From positions 1 to 45,351 of the forward strand of contig NZ_QLKQ01000062.1 of NCBI RefSeq assembly GCF_003349955.1: a stretch of 45,351 bases of DNA. Direction: 5' to 3'. Under the pieces are notes generated by a model. It saw nothing but the letters and a program-made list of their open reading frames with translations, made no database searches and was not told the DNA's origin. The stretch's first letter is position 1, and each line of letters opens with the position of its first letter. The translations under genes were made by a program, and so were the position numbers. This document shows, one piece after another, positions 25,200 through 32,427 of this stretch. Origin of the DNA: Azospirillum brasilense (lineage in GTDB: Bacteria > Pseudomonadota > Alphaproteobacteria > Azospirillales > Azospirillaceae).

Positions 25200-25556
25200 A
25201 TGGCAGTGAAACCCACTCAAGATTCAGAGTTGGATTTAACGGACGAAGCTTCTTGGCTGGTGGGTCGTGAAATTCGCCCGATCCGTATCGGTAAAACCGT
25301 TCGAAAAGTGGTGTTGAACCGTACGGTATGGGTGATCTTGGAGGAAATCTGCCGATTGGAGGGCCTAAGCCTGCACGAGACGTTCGAGATGCTTGCGGAT
25401 CGCTGCCGCTCCACCCGCGCCAGGACCCTGGGCAGGGCCGCCGAAGTGTTCGTCGTCGCCTACAACCGGCAGGCCGTCGCGCCGCTCCAACGTGAGAATA
25501 ACGATCGAGAGCAGATTAGGCCGAAGTTCGTAATCACCATATCGCGTGTAAACTGA
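25200..25556 (+). CDS. Ribbon-helix-helix (RHH_4-type) DNA-binding protein
   Basis: 118-aa putative regulator. The RHH core runs KTVRKVVLNRTVWVILEEICRLEGLSLHETFE (residues about 35-65), followed by the characteristic continuation RTLGRAAEVFVVAYNR, the RHH_4 pattern of alphaproteobacteria in which the strand supplies base contacts and the helices dimerise. Start at 25200 has AAGGGGAAG about 11 bp upstream, and a plausible promoter would transcribe from near 25149. GC is lower than in the core genes. A second, divergent copy of the same domain lies at 29275, beyond the intervening oxidase operon. Target unknown. Confidence 0.75.
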   Translation: MAVKPTQDSELDLTDEASWLVGREIRPIRIGKTVRKVVLNRTVWVILEEICRLEGLSLHETFEMLADRCRSTRARTLGRAAEVFVVAYNRQAVAPLQRENNDREQIRPKFVITISRVN

Positions 25557-25566
25557 CGGGCCGGGG

Positions 25567-26046
25567 TCAACGTCGGAGCCGGTTGAAGCGTTCCTTCAGA
25601 ATGACGCACGTGTTCACCCGCACCACGCCCTTGATCGCCTCGATCCGGCCCCGCACGTCGTTGAGATCCTCGAGGCTGCCGGTTTCCACGGTGAGGATCA
25701 TGTCGATCTCTCCGCCGATGGACTGGCTGAGCTTGACCTGCGGGATTTTCTCGATCTCCTTCGCGACCTTCTCGCAGATGGGGCCCGTCAGATACAGGAT
25801 CATGTAGGCCGATACGACCGGCTTGGGCACGGGGACCCCGCGCCGGATCGTAAAGCCGGCGATCACGCCGGCTTTGACCAAGCGCTGGATGCGGGCGTAG
25901 ACGGCGCTGCGCGAGAGGTTGACCTTGCGCGCCAGTTCCTGAACGGATTGGCGGCCGTCCGCTTCCAGGTGGCACAGAATCAGCTCGTCCACCATATCCA
26001 CATCTCCAGGCTGTTGCCCCACCATCAACTCCGCACTACTGGACAT
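25567..26046 (-). CDS. Lrp/AsnC-family transcriptional regulator
   Basis: 159-aa feast/famine regulator: N-terminal helix-turn-helix (VDELILCHLEADGRQSVQEL then KVNLSRSAVYARIQRLVKAG) and a C-terminal RAM ligand-binding domain (YMILYLTGPICEKVAKEIEK, GEIDMILTVETGSLEDLN). Members bind amino acids or related metabolites. It is divergent from the diiron/cupin-Rieske-permease operon across a 104-bp gap holding an inverted repeat, so it is the likely local regulator and probably senses that pathway's amino-acid substrate or product. Start at 26046 is the first ATG before the HTH; a later ATG at 26022 is possible. It is convergent with the RHH gene. Confidence 0.9.
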   Translation of the reverse strand: MSSSAELMVGQQPGDVDMVDELILCHLEADGRQSVQELARKVNLSRSAVYARIQRLVKAGVIAGFTIRRGVPVPKPVVSAYMILYLTGPICEKVAKEIEKIPQVKLSQSIGGEIDMILTVETGSLEDLNDVRGRIEAIKGVVRVNTCVILKERFNRLRR

Positions 26047-26048
26047 AT

Positions 26049-26074
26049 TCCGGCAAATTGACGTTACCGCCGGA
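26049..26074. promoter_or_regulatory. Inverted repeat in the Lrp/oxidase intergenic region (candidate operator)
   Basis: TCCGGC (26049-26054) and GCCGGA (26069-26074) form a perfect 6-bp inverted repeat with a 14-bp AT-richer spacer, right next to the regulator start and 77 bp before the operon's first ATG. Placement suits autoregulation and divergent control; the sequence is not a proven Lrp site. Confidence 0.4.
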
Positions 26075-26150
26075 CGTATTGATGGGTCAAACTGGACATT
26101 ACGATTTGTAGCCTCCTCGTCATCGCGACCATGACGAAGGGTAGTCCGCA

Positions 26151-27566
26151 ATGTCTGGTAATGCTGTCGCCTGCCGGCGCCACGAGGTTTCGCGCGCTGA
26201 TCTGAACGGTCTCGCCACGCTGTTTTCGTCCCATCCCCTCTTCGGCCAGCCGATGTCCTTCCTGAACGAGGACAACCCGTTTCTCCGTCCACTCCGCCGG
26301 CAGGACGCCGCGACCATCGACCTGACCGTCAAGCTCGCCCCGTCGCAGATCGCCACCAACGCCGCGCTGTTCGGGCAGCGCCTGCTCACCACGATCTACG
26401 AGGCCGAGCTTCTGTTCCTGCCGGAAACCATGGACCGGCCTCGCCGCGAGGCGTTCGCCGCCTTCTATGACGACGATCTGAAGTGCCTTGGCGAACGGCT
26501 TCGGCCCGGGCTGGAACACCAGCTGTTCGGCTTTCTGGACGACGAGATCGAAACCTCCGGCCATTGGACCATGCCGTCGTTCCGCGCCTACGCGGAGCAT
26601 GCTCTGGCGCAGGCCAACACCGGCGAAAGCGCGGTCGTGCGCGCCATCCTCGAGGCGCGCAACCCGGCCACGGCCGCCGACGAGTTCCTGGTTCAGCTCT
26701 CGTCCGACTTCATCACCGAGGCCTCGGCCATGGCCCGCAATGTCTTGGGGAATTACGGGCCGGCGCAGTCGGGGCTCTTCACGATCCTGATCGACGAGTA
26801 CGGCTACGGGGTGCCGGCGTCGAAGCACTCCACCATCTTCGAGACCACGCTGAAGAGCCGCGGGCTGGATCACCGTCCCCACGCCTACTGGCAATTCTTC
26901 CTGCCGTCGTCGCTGGCGCTGGTGAACTACTTCCACCTCGTGTCGCGCAACCACAAGCATTTCGGCCGCTATGTCGGTGCTCTTCTCTACACGGAGGCGA
27001 CGCTTGCCGAAGCGAACCGGCAGCAGTCCGAGATGCTGCGCCGGATCTTCGGCGCCGAGGTGGACACCCGCTATTTCGACGAACACCACGAGATCGACGC
27101 CCACCACGGCCGTATGGCGATGGAACGGGTGATCGTGCCGTTGGTCGAGCGGGTCGGCGACTGGATCCTGGCGGACGTCGTGCGGGGCTTCGAGGAGTTC
27201 AAGCTGCTCCAGACGCTCGCGGACAAGGATCTGATGGACCAGCTCGCGTTCGGCGATCGGCTGTTCAAGGCGCCCATGGCCGGCGACTTCTGCTCCTCGC
27301 ATCCCGACATGTGGTCCGGCCCCGACGTGCTGACGTTCACCGAGCCGAAGGGCGAGGTTTCGGTGCTGCACATCCACGACCAGGCCGAGCTTTTCCAGGT
27401 CACCGAAGGTGCGGTCGAGTTCACCGTCGGCCCGCTGCACTCGATCGAACTGGCGGCGGGGCAGTCCATCGTCATTCCCGGCGGCCGCCTGCACGGCACC
27501 AGGGTGCTTTCCGATACCTGCTCCTACCGCATCCGCAAGGCCGCCGGCCTGGGGCTGGCCGCATGA
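26151..27566 (+). CDS. SznF-like N-nitrosating enzyme candidate: heme-oxygenase-like diiron domain plus cupin domain
   Basis: 471-aa protein. Residues 1-120 are helical. The heme-oxygenase-like diiron domain (about 120-350) has E190 (DFITEAS), E216 (DEYGYG), H226 (SKHSTIF), E282 (YTEATLAE), and H312, D316 and H319 (EHHEIDAHHG). The C-terminal cupin (about 380-460) has H407-x-H409 (LHIHDQ) and H448 (GGRLHG). SznF/StzF of streptozotocin biosynthesis has, as I recall, the same length and order, with diiron ligands E189, E215, H225, E281, H311, D315, H318 and cupin ligands H407, H409, H448. That enzyme hydroxylates N-methylarginine twice and then rearranges it to an N-nitrosourea. The positional match is seen here; the activity is inferred. 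No SznE methyltransferase is nearby. Its stop overlaps the Rieske start (ATGA). Confidence 0.85.
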   Translation: MSGNAVACRRHEVSRADLNGLATLFSSHPLFGQPMSFLNEDNPFLRPLRRQDAATIDLTVKLAPSQIATNAALFGQRLLTTIYEAELLFLPETMDRPRREAFAAFYDDDLKCLGERLRPGLEHQLFGFLDDEIETSGHWTMPSFRAYAEHALAQANTGESAVVRAILEARNPATAADEFLVQLSSDFITEASAMARNVLGNYGPAQSGLFTILIDEYGYGVPASKHSTIFETTLKSRGLDHRPHAYWQFFLPSSLALVNYFHLVSRNHKHFGRYVGALLYTEATLAEANRQQSEMLRRIFGAEVDTRYFDEHHEIDAHHGRMAMERVIVPLVERVGDWILADVVRGFEEFKLLQTLADKDLMDQLAFGDRLFKAPMAGDFCSSHPDMWSGPDVLTFTEPKGEVSVLHIHDQAELFQVTEGAVEFTVGPLHSIELAAGQSIVIPGGRLHGTRVLSDTCSYRIRKAAGLGLAA

Positions 27567-27898
27567 GAGTCGTCGAATTCGACCGCACGCAACACAACGG
27601 CGTGCTCGTGGACGAGACCCACTACTTCCTGCTCGCTCACGAAGGGCACAAGCCGTTGCTGTGCAGCGGCAAGTGCCCCCACCGCGGCGGCCCGCTGTTC
27701 CTGGGCACCGGCAACCATAAGACCGGCTCGATCAAGTGCCCCTGGCACGAGACGACCTTTCCCCGCGCGATCCTGGAACGGCAGAGCGTCCCGACCGTGA
27801 TCGTGGGCAACCGGGTGACCGCCGTCTTCGACGTTCCCGAGGATGCCGGTCTGGCCCCCTTCCACCACGAGAGGATCATCGCCAATGAGCGCTCCTGA
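27563..27898 (+). CDS. Rieske [2Fe-2S] ferredoxin, candidate redox partner of the diiron enzyme
   Basis: 111-aa single-domain Rieske protein. Cluster ligands are complete: C38-P-H40 (GKCPHRGGPL) and C59-P-W-H62 (IKCPWHETTF). There is no signal peptide or membrane anchor, so it is a soluble cytoplasmic ferredoxin. Its ATG overlaps the stop of the diiron/cupin gene by four bases and its end overlaps the permease start by 14 bp, so the three are translationally coupled. Heme-oxygenase-like diiron oxygenases need external electrons; the coupling makes electron delivery to that enzyme the natural hypothesis. A ferredoxin reductase is not present in the window. Confidence 0.9.
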   Translation: MRVVEFDRTQHNGVLVDETHYFLLAHEGHKPLLCSGKCPHRGGPLFLGTGNHKTGSIKCPWHETTFPRAILERQSVPTVIVGNRVTAVFDVPEDAGLAPFHHERIIANERS

Positions 27899-29192
27899 CG
27901 CCAACACCCTGCGGCCGACCATCAGCCTCTTCGGTGCGGTGACGCTGGCGATCGGCATCGTGGTGGGTGCCGGCATGCTGGCGCTCCCCGGTCTGGTCTA
28001 TCAGCAGGCCGGAGGCTGGGCCCTCTGGTCGTGGTGCCTGGACGCGGTGGTGGTCGCTCCGCTCCTGGTGGTCTTCGCCAGCCTGGGCCGACGCTTCCCC
28101 TCGGCCGGCGGCGTGTCGGGCTTCGTCGCGGAGGCCTTTCCCTGGGCGGCCATCGGCACGTCCTACCTGCTGCTGGGCACCTTCGCGCTGGGCATCCCGG
28201 CCATCGCGCTGACCGGCGCCACCTACATCGTCCAGGGCCTCGGGACCGACTCCGCCACCGCGCCGGCGCTGACCGCCGCGGTGGGAGCGGTCCTGCTCGG
28301 CACCGGTCTCCTCGCCACCTGGGCCGGCGCGAAGTTCGCCGGCCGCCTTCAGGACATCGTGGTCATGGTGCTGGCCGGCTGCCTGATCGCGGTGGCCTTG
28401 GGCGCGGTCCCGCACTGGGACGCCATCGACTTCCGCGCGGGCTCGCCGTCGCTGTCCGGCCTGTGGGGCGGGGCGGCCCTGGCCTTCTTCGCCTTCACAG
28501 GCTGGGAGATGCTCGCCTTCACCGCGGAGGAGTTCAAGAACCCCAAGCGCGACTTCCCCATCGCCGTGGTGCTCAGCTTCGTGGTGGTGACCGGGCTCTA
28601 CCTCGGCATCTCGGCGGCGGTGCAGGCCCTCGTGCCGCTCGACAGCCCACAACTCGCCGGCGCGCCGTTCCTCGCGGTGGTGGAGAACCTGGCGGGCGGG
28701 CGAGTGCCGGGCGTGGCGGTCGCGGTTCTGGTGACCGGCATCATCGTGGTGAACCTGAACGGAGCCTGCTGGGCGGCGTCGCGCCTGCTGTTCGACATCG
28801 GCCGCCGCGGATGGGCGCCGGCCTCGCTCCGCCTGGGCACGGTGAATGGGAGCGGGACGCCGCGGGCCGCCGTCGGCGGAATGGCGCTGATCTTCGGGTC
28901 GGTACTGGTCGCGCAGGCCGTGGGGATCGTCTCGCTCGAAACGCTGCTGATGACGGCGGGGCAGAACTTCTTTCTGCTGTATCTCGCCAGCGGTGCGGTC
29001 TACGTGGCCCTCGGGCGCACCGCGGCAAGCCGGATTTTCGGTGGCTTGGCGGTCATGGGATGCCTGCTGTTCGCCAAGGCCTACGGGTGGGGGCTCGTCT
29101 ACGCGGTGATCGTGTTCAGCGTCCCCTATCTCGCGAAAAGGATCTTCCGTCCATCCCGGACGGCCGGCGCCGACGCGTCGACCGGTCCCTGA
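27885..29192 (+). CDS. APC-superfamily amino-acid permease
   Basis: 435-aa membrane protein with about 12 helices. The first helix carries the APC signature AIGIVVGAGMLALPGLVY (GxG unwound segment for the amino-acid backbone), and helix 6 contains FFAFTGWEMLAFTAEEFKNP, also diagnostic. ATG 27885 follows GAGAGGA at 9-nt spacing and lies inside the 3' end of the Rieske gene. Third gene of the operon, so it likely imports the substrate of the diiron enzyme or exports its product. The APC type favours an amino acid or close derivative, consistent with the Lrp regulator and an arginine-like substrate. Specific substrate unknown. Confidence 0.92.
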   Translation: MSAPDANTLRPTISLFGAVTLAIGIVVGAGMLALPGLVYQQAGGWALWSWCLDAVVVAPLLVVFASLGRRFPSAGGVSGFVAEAFPWAAIGTSYLLLGTFALGIPAIALTGATYIVQGLGTDSATAPALTAAVGAVLLGTGLLATWAGAKFAGRLQDIVVMVLAGCLIAVALGAVPHWDAIDFRAGSPSLSGLWGGAALAFFAFTGWEMLAFTAEEFKNPKRDFPIAVVLSFVVVTGLYLGISAAVQALVPLDSPQLAGAPFLAVVENLAGGRVPGVAVAVLVTGIIVVNLNGACWAASRLLFDIGRRGWAPASLRLGTVNGSGTPRAAVGGMALIFGSVLVAQAVGIVSLETLLMTAGQNFFLLYLASGAVYVALGRTAASRIFGGLAVMGCLLFAKAYGWGLVYAVIVFSVPYLAKRIFRPSRTAGADASTGP

Positions 29193-29274
29193 CTCCACAC
29201 GGGGCAGGCACCGCAGCGGCCGCAAGCCGCCATGGTGCCGACCTGTCGCGTCTTCGCCTACCAAGGGCCGAGCC

Positions 29275-29724
29275 ATGAACGATGAGATGTTGACCGCACC
29301 CGGCAACGACGACCGGGACGGGACCGGGAAGAAAGCGAACCGCCGGAGGAGCGAGCCGTCCCAGCGGGTCGGCAAGACGCAGTCGCCGATGATGAAGGCA
29401 GCGCTGGGGCAGGTGAACCGGGGCGTCGCCCTTACGCCGGGCCGCAGCATCAGGATCGACGGTCGGCGAACCACCATCCGCCTTCAGGATGCGCTCTGGG
29501 ATGCGCTGCGTGAAATCTCCAAACGGGAGCGCCAAGGTGTCGACAGCCTGTGCACCGAGGCCGCCCGGAAGCGTCCGGCGGGTTTGTCGGTCAGCGCCGC
29601 GATTCGGCTGTTCATCGCGCAGTATTTCCGTGAGGCTGCCAACGAGGATCCCCTCGACTCCGAAGCGCCGGCGACGGACGTCCCGTTCGACAGGACGAGG
29701 GCGGGCAAGGATTGGAACGGGTGA
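29275..29724 (+). CDS. Ribbon-helix-helix (RHH_4-type) DNA-binding protein
   Basis: 149-aa protein: a basic, disordered N-terminal 55 residues, then an RHH core (RSIRIDGRRTTIRLQDALWD, then ALREISKRERQGVDSLCTEA) and the continuation LSVSAAIRLFIAQYFREAAN, the same RHH_4 layout as the gene at 25200. AAGGG lies about 9 bp before the ATG, 82 bp after the permease. It could be the last gene of that operon or independently transcribed. A regulatory role is inferred from the fold. Confidence 0.75.
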   Translation: MNDEMLTAPGNDDRDGTGKKANRRRSEPSQRVGKTQSPMMKAALGQVNRGVALTPGRSIRIDGRRTTIRLQDALWDALREISKRERQGVDSLCTEAARKRPAGLSVSAAIRLFIAQYFREAANEDPLDSEAPATDVPFDRTRAGKDWNG

Positions 29725-29905
29725 TGGACCGATGGGGTGCCCGGTAAAGACGCTCCAGTCGCAGGCTGGTTGCCACACCGCGCGCCCATAGGTGGATTCG
29801 GCGGGGACGCTTTTCCCCGTATGGCATACATTGGGAAGAAGGGGATGCATCCAGCCCCACCGTGCGGATGCCGCTCCGCATCGTTGATGGTGATTGGTGC
29901 CGCTG

Positions 29906-30331
29906 ATGAACCGCCGCCTTTTGTGCCTTGCCGTTCTGGGGCTCACGACCGCCGCTCCCGCGGCGGGCCGGGAGGTCGTCACGTGCCAGTCCTGGCGGCA
30001 CCAGCCCATCGACGTCACGAGCGACAGCCGGATCCCCGCCTTCGTTCCGGACCGGGGCTGGGTGAGCGTTCACCCGCGCGGTGTTGAGGGACCCCAGCCC
30101 GACGGCCCCTGTTCCACCGAGCGGTTCCTCGCCCGCCTGGCTCAGACCACGATCGTGCTCACCCTGCGGAACGCCCGGCTGGTGGCCTTCTGCGCCCCAC
30201 GAGATGTCGGCCCCGACGACGTGGAGGCCGCCGTGCTCGTCGATGGCGTCGACCTGCAACGCATTCTGGTCGATGCGGCGTTGACCCAGCCCATGGACGG
30301 CACGCCGCGCCGCGATTGGTGTTCCCGTTGA
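29906..30331 (+). CDS. Exported small protein, faintly SNase-like
   Basis: 141-aa protein with a signal peptide (MNRRLLCLAVLGLTTAAPAA) and four cysteines in the mature part. The segment ending VDGVDLQRILVDAALTQPMD followed by RRDWC resembles the closing part of staphylococcal-nuclease-like domains, in which a GEDLxRxLVxxGWA motif is usual, but the catalytic Arg/Glu/Arg set is not evident. ATG 29906 is preferred to an upstream GTG at 29894 because the signal peptide begins there. About 290 bp with no supported gene separates it from the exonuclease gene. Confidence 0.55.
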   Translation: MNRRLLCLAVLGLTTAAPAAGREVVTCQSWRHQPIDVTSDSRIPAFVPDRGWVSVHPRGVEGPQPDGPCSTERFLARLAQTTIVLTLRNARLVAFCAPRDVGPDDVEAAVLVDGVDLQRILVDAALTQPMDGTPRRDWCSR

Positions 30332-30621
30332 CACGGCAGCGTTTTGCATCCGGAGCCGGCAGGCGCGGCTCCGTCCAGAAGCGTTCGATGAGTCCCAAGC
30401 CCTTCATTCCGCAATGGCCGCACCGCGGACCCGGCCCCAACCGACGCAGCGCCGCATCGGGGTCTTCGGCGGCGGCACAATCGGGCGGTCCGCTCCGCTG
30501 GTGAACGTCGCGGTGTACCGTCCATGCAGCACCATACCCGCGGTGCCAGGGAGCGGTCATTTGTCCGTTGTGCTTCTCCGATCGTTTGAGGAGCATGGCG
30601 CCGCCGCACCCCGGAGGCCCC

Positions 30622-31446
30622 ATGCACCACGATACGCTGCTCTGCCTCGACATCGAGACGATGCCGGACCGCCAGATCCTTCCGGCGGACTGGCCGGCGG
30701 AGAAGTTCCCGCCGCCGCACTGCCACCAGATCGTGGCGATCAGCTTCGTCGAGGCGGCCATCGACCGGTCCTCCGGCGTCGAGCGCTACCGTGTGACCGA
30801 GTGCCGCTCCGGCGGTGACCTCGACTACGACGAGGAGCGGCTGATCCGTGGCTTCTGGAAGCACTTCGCCCGGACGCTGCCGCGTGTGGTCACCTGGAAC
30901 GGGCGCGGCTTCGACCTGCCGGTGCTGCGCCTGCGCGCGATGGTCTACGGCGTGCCGGTGCCGGCGTGGTTCCAAACCGGCGACAAATGGAACGGCTACA
31001 CCCAGCGCTACCAGCCCGACTTCAACTGCGACCTCATGGAGCAGGTCGCCGACTACGGCGCCTCACAGCGCATCGGCCTGCAGGACATCGCCGACCTGAT
31101 CGGCCTGCCCGGCAAGATCGGCGGCCACGGCAGCGAGGTGGCCGACATGATGGCGCGCGGCGAGCTGGAGAAGGTTCGGGCCTACTGCGAGTCGGACGTG
31201 CTGACCCTCTACGCCGCCTATGTCCGCTGGGCGCTGCTGACCGGGCGCACCGACCCGGCCGGGCACAACGCCAGCGTCGACAGCTTGGTTGAATGCCTCG
31301 TGCGCGAGCGCGCCGACCGACCACACCTCGGGACATTCCTCGACCTGTGGCAGGCCTCGACACGGCCCGCCCCAATGCATGTGCCCATACCGCGTCCTGC
31401 GCTGGTTGCCGAACCGCCGCATCTGCCGAGCGAACACGTCCTCTGA
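30622..31446 (+). CDS. PolB-like 3'-5' exonuclease (DnaQ fold)
   Basis: 274-aa protein with the DEDDy exonuclease set: motif I D10-x-E12 (LCLDIETMP), motif II VTWNGRGFDLPVLRLRAM (Asp about 98) and motif III AYCESDVLTLY (Y-x3-D about 190). The subfamily is the predicted 3'-5' exonuclease related to the PolB proofreading domain, found as a stand-alone protein. The last 70 residues are Pro-rich and unassigned. Start at 30622 has GGAGG 5 nt upstream. Single gene, convergent with the dioxygenase. Biological role (repair, phage or plasmid function) not known. Confidence 0.85.
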   Translation: MHHDTLLCLDIETMPDRQILPADWPAEKFPPPHCHQIVAISFVEAAIDRSSGVERYRVTECRSGGDLDYDEERLIRGFWKHFARTLPRVVTWNGRGFDLPVLRLRAMVYGVPVPAWFQTGDKWNGYTQRYQPDFNCDLMEQVADYGASQRIGLQDIADLIGLPGKIGGHGSEVADMMARGELEKVRAYCESDVLTLYAAYVRWALLTGRTDPAGHNASVDSLVECLVRERADRPHLGTFLDLWQASTRPAPMHVPIPRPALVAEPPHLPSEHVL

Positions 31447-31515
31447 GGCGGTGCCGGCTTGGTGGATCGGACCGCTCGCCGGTGTGGAGAGCGGAGACCG
31501 ATCCTCCACGGAGGA

Positions 31516-32166
31516 TCAGAGGTCGAGGACGATGTCGAAGGTGCCTTGGACGGCGCCCGCCTCGAGGCCGTCCGCCGCGGTCAATGGAATGATCACGCTG
31601 CGGCGCGCCTGCGGGTCGCGGATGGCGTTCAGCAGCCCGTCGCGGGCGTTCAGCGGTTCTCCCTCGATGTACATCTGCGTCACGAACCGCCCGGTGCCGG
31701 GCACGATCACCGCGTAATGGATGTGCGGCGTGCGGCCGGGATAGGGCACCGGCCTGATCGTCCGGAACCGGTAGACTCCGTCCAGGGCGACCGCCGCCCG
31801 CCCGTAGCCCTGGAAGTTCCCGTCGAACCGGTCGTGGCCGGGTGCCCGCGGATGCCGGTAGATCCCCTGGGCGTCGCACTGCCAGATTTCGACCACCGCG
31901 CCTGAGACCGGCCGCCCGGCGCGGTCGAGGATCCTCCCTCCGATGTGGGCGATGGTGCCCAGTGCCTGGGCGGAGGCCCCATGAACCCGGACGAGGTCGT
32001 GGTCGACGTCCGCGGGCAGGCTGGTCGGGTAGAACGGGCCTTCCGTCTGGCCGGGCGTCGGGACGAGGGGCGTGGCGCGGGCCGGTCTGGAGAGCAGGAC
32101 TGTGGTGCTCAGCGTGGCCATGCCCGCCATCAGGGTGCGGCGGCTGACGCTGCGGTGTTCCGGCAT
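31516..32166 (-). CDS. Tat-exported intradiol ring-cleavage dioxygenase
   Basis: 216-aa non-heme Fe(III) dioxygenase of the protocatechuate 3,4-dioxygenase beta-like family. All four iron ligands are visible: Y103 (GIYRH), Y142 (VPYPGRTP), H148 and H150 (PHIHY), plus the WQCDAQG element. A twin-arginine signal (SRRTLMAG, residues 8-15, then a hydrophobic stretch to ARAT) predicts export folded to the periplasm. There is no partner alpha subunit and no downstream cis,cis-muconate pathway gene, so it may act on an extracytoplasmic catechol or aromatic compound. Transcribed alone between two plus-strand genes. Confidence 0.88.
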   Translation of the reverse strand: MPEHRSVSRRTLMAGMATLSTTVLLSRPARATPLVPTPGQTEGPFYPTSLPADVDHDLVRVHGASAQALGTIAHIGGRILDRAGRPVSGAVVEIWQCDAQGIYRHPRAPGHDRFDGNFQGYGRAAVALDGVYRFRTIRPVPYPGRTPHIHYAVIVPGTGRFVTQMYIEGEPLNARDGLLNAIRDPQARRSVIIPLTAADGLEAGAVQGTFDIVLDL

Positions 32167-32427
32167 GGCCGCCTCCCATCCTGTGCTCCGGATGCACGCC
32201 GGCGGCGGGCGATCCTGTCCACGTCATATGGGACGCGGACGCGTTGCCGGTGAGAGGGGATCCAAGGCGAATTCCATCGGCGATGGGCGGGAATGCGAAC
32301 GCATTGAGAACATTCGGCAAGTGCCGTATCGTTGCTTTTCTGGTGCGCTGCCTCCTCCAGGCTCTCGAAGGGGGCAGCCGACAGCTGGAGAATGGGAACC
32401 GCGGGCGCATGCGGAGTGGGGAGAAAC

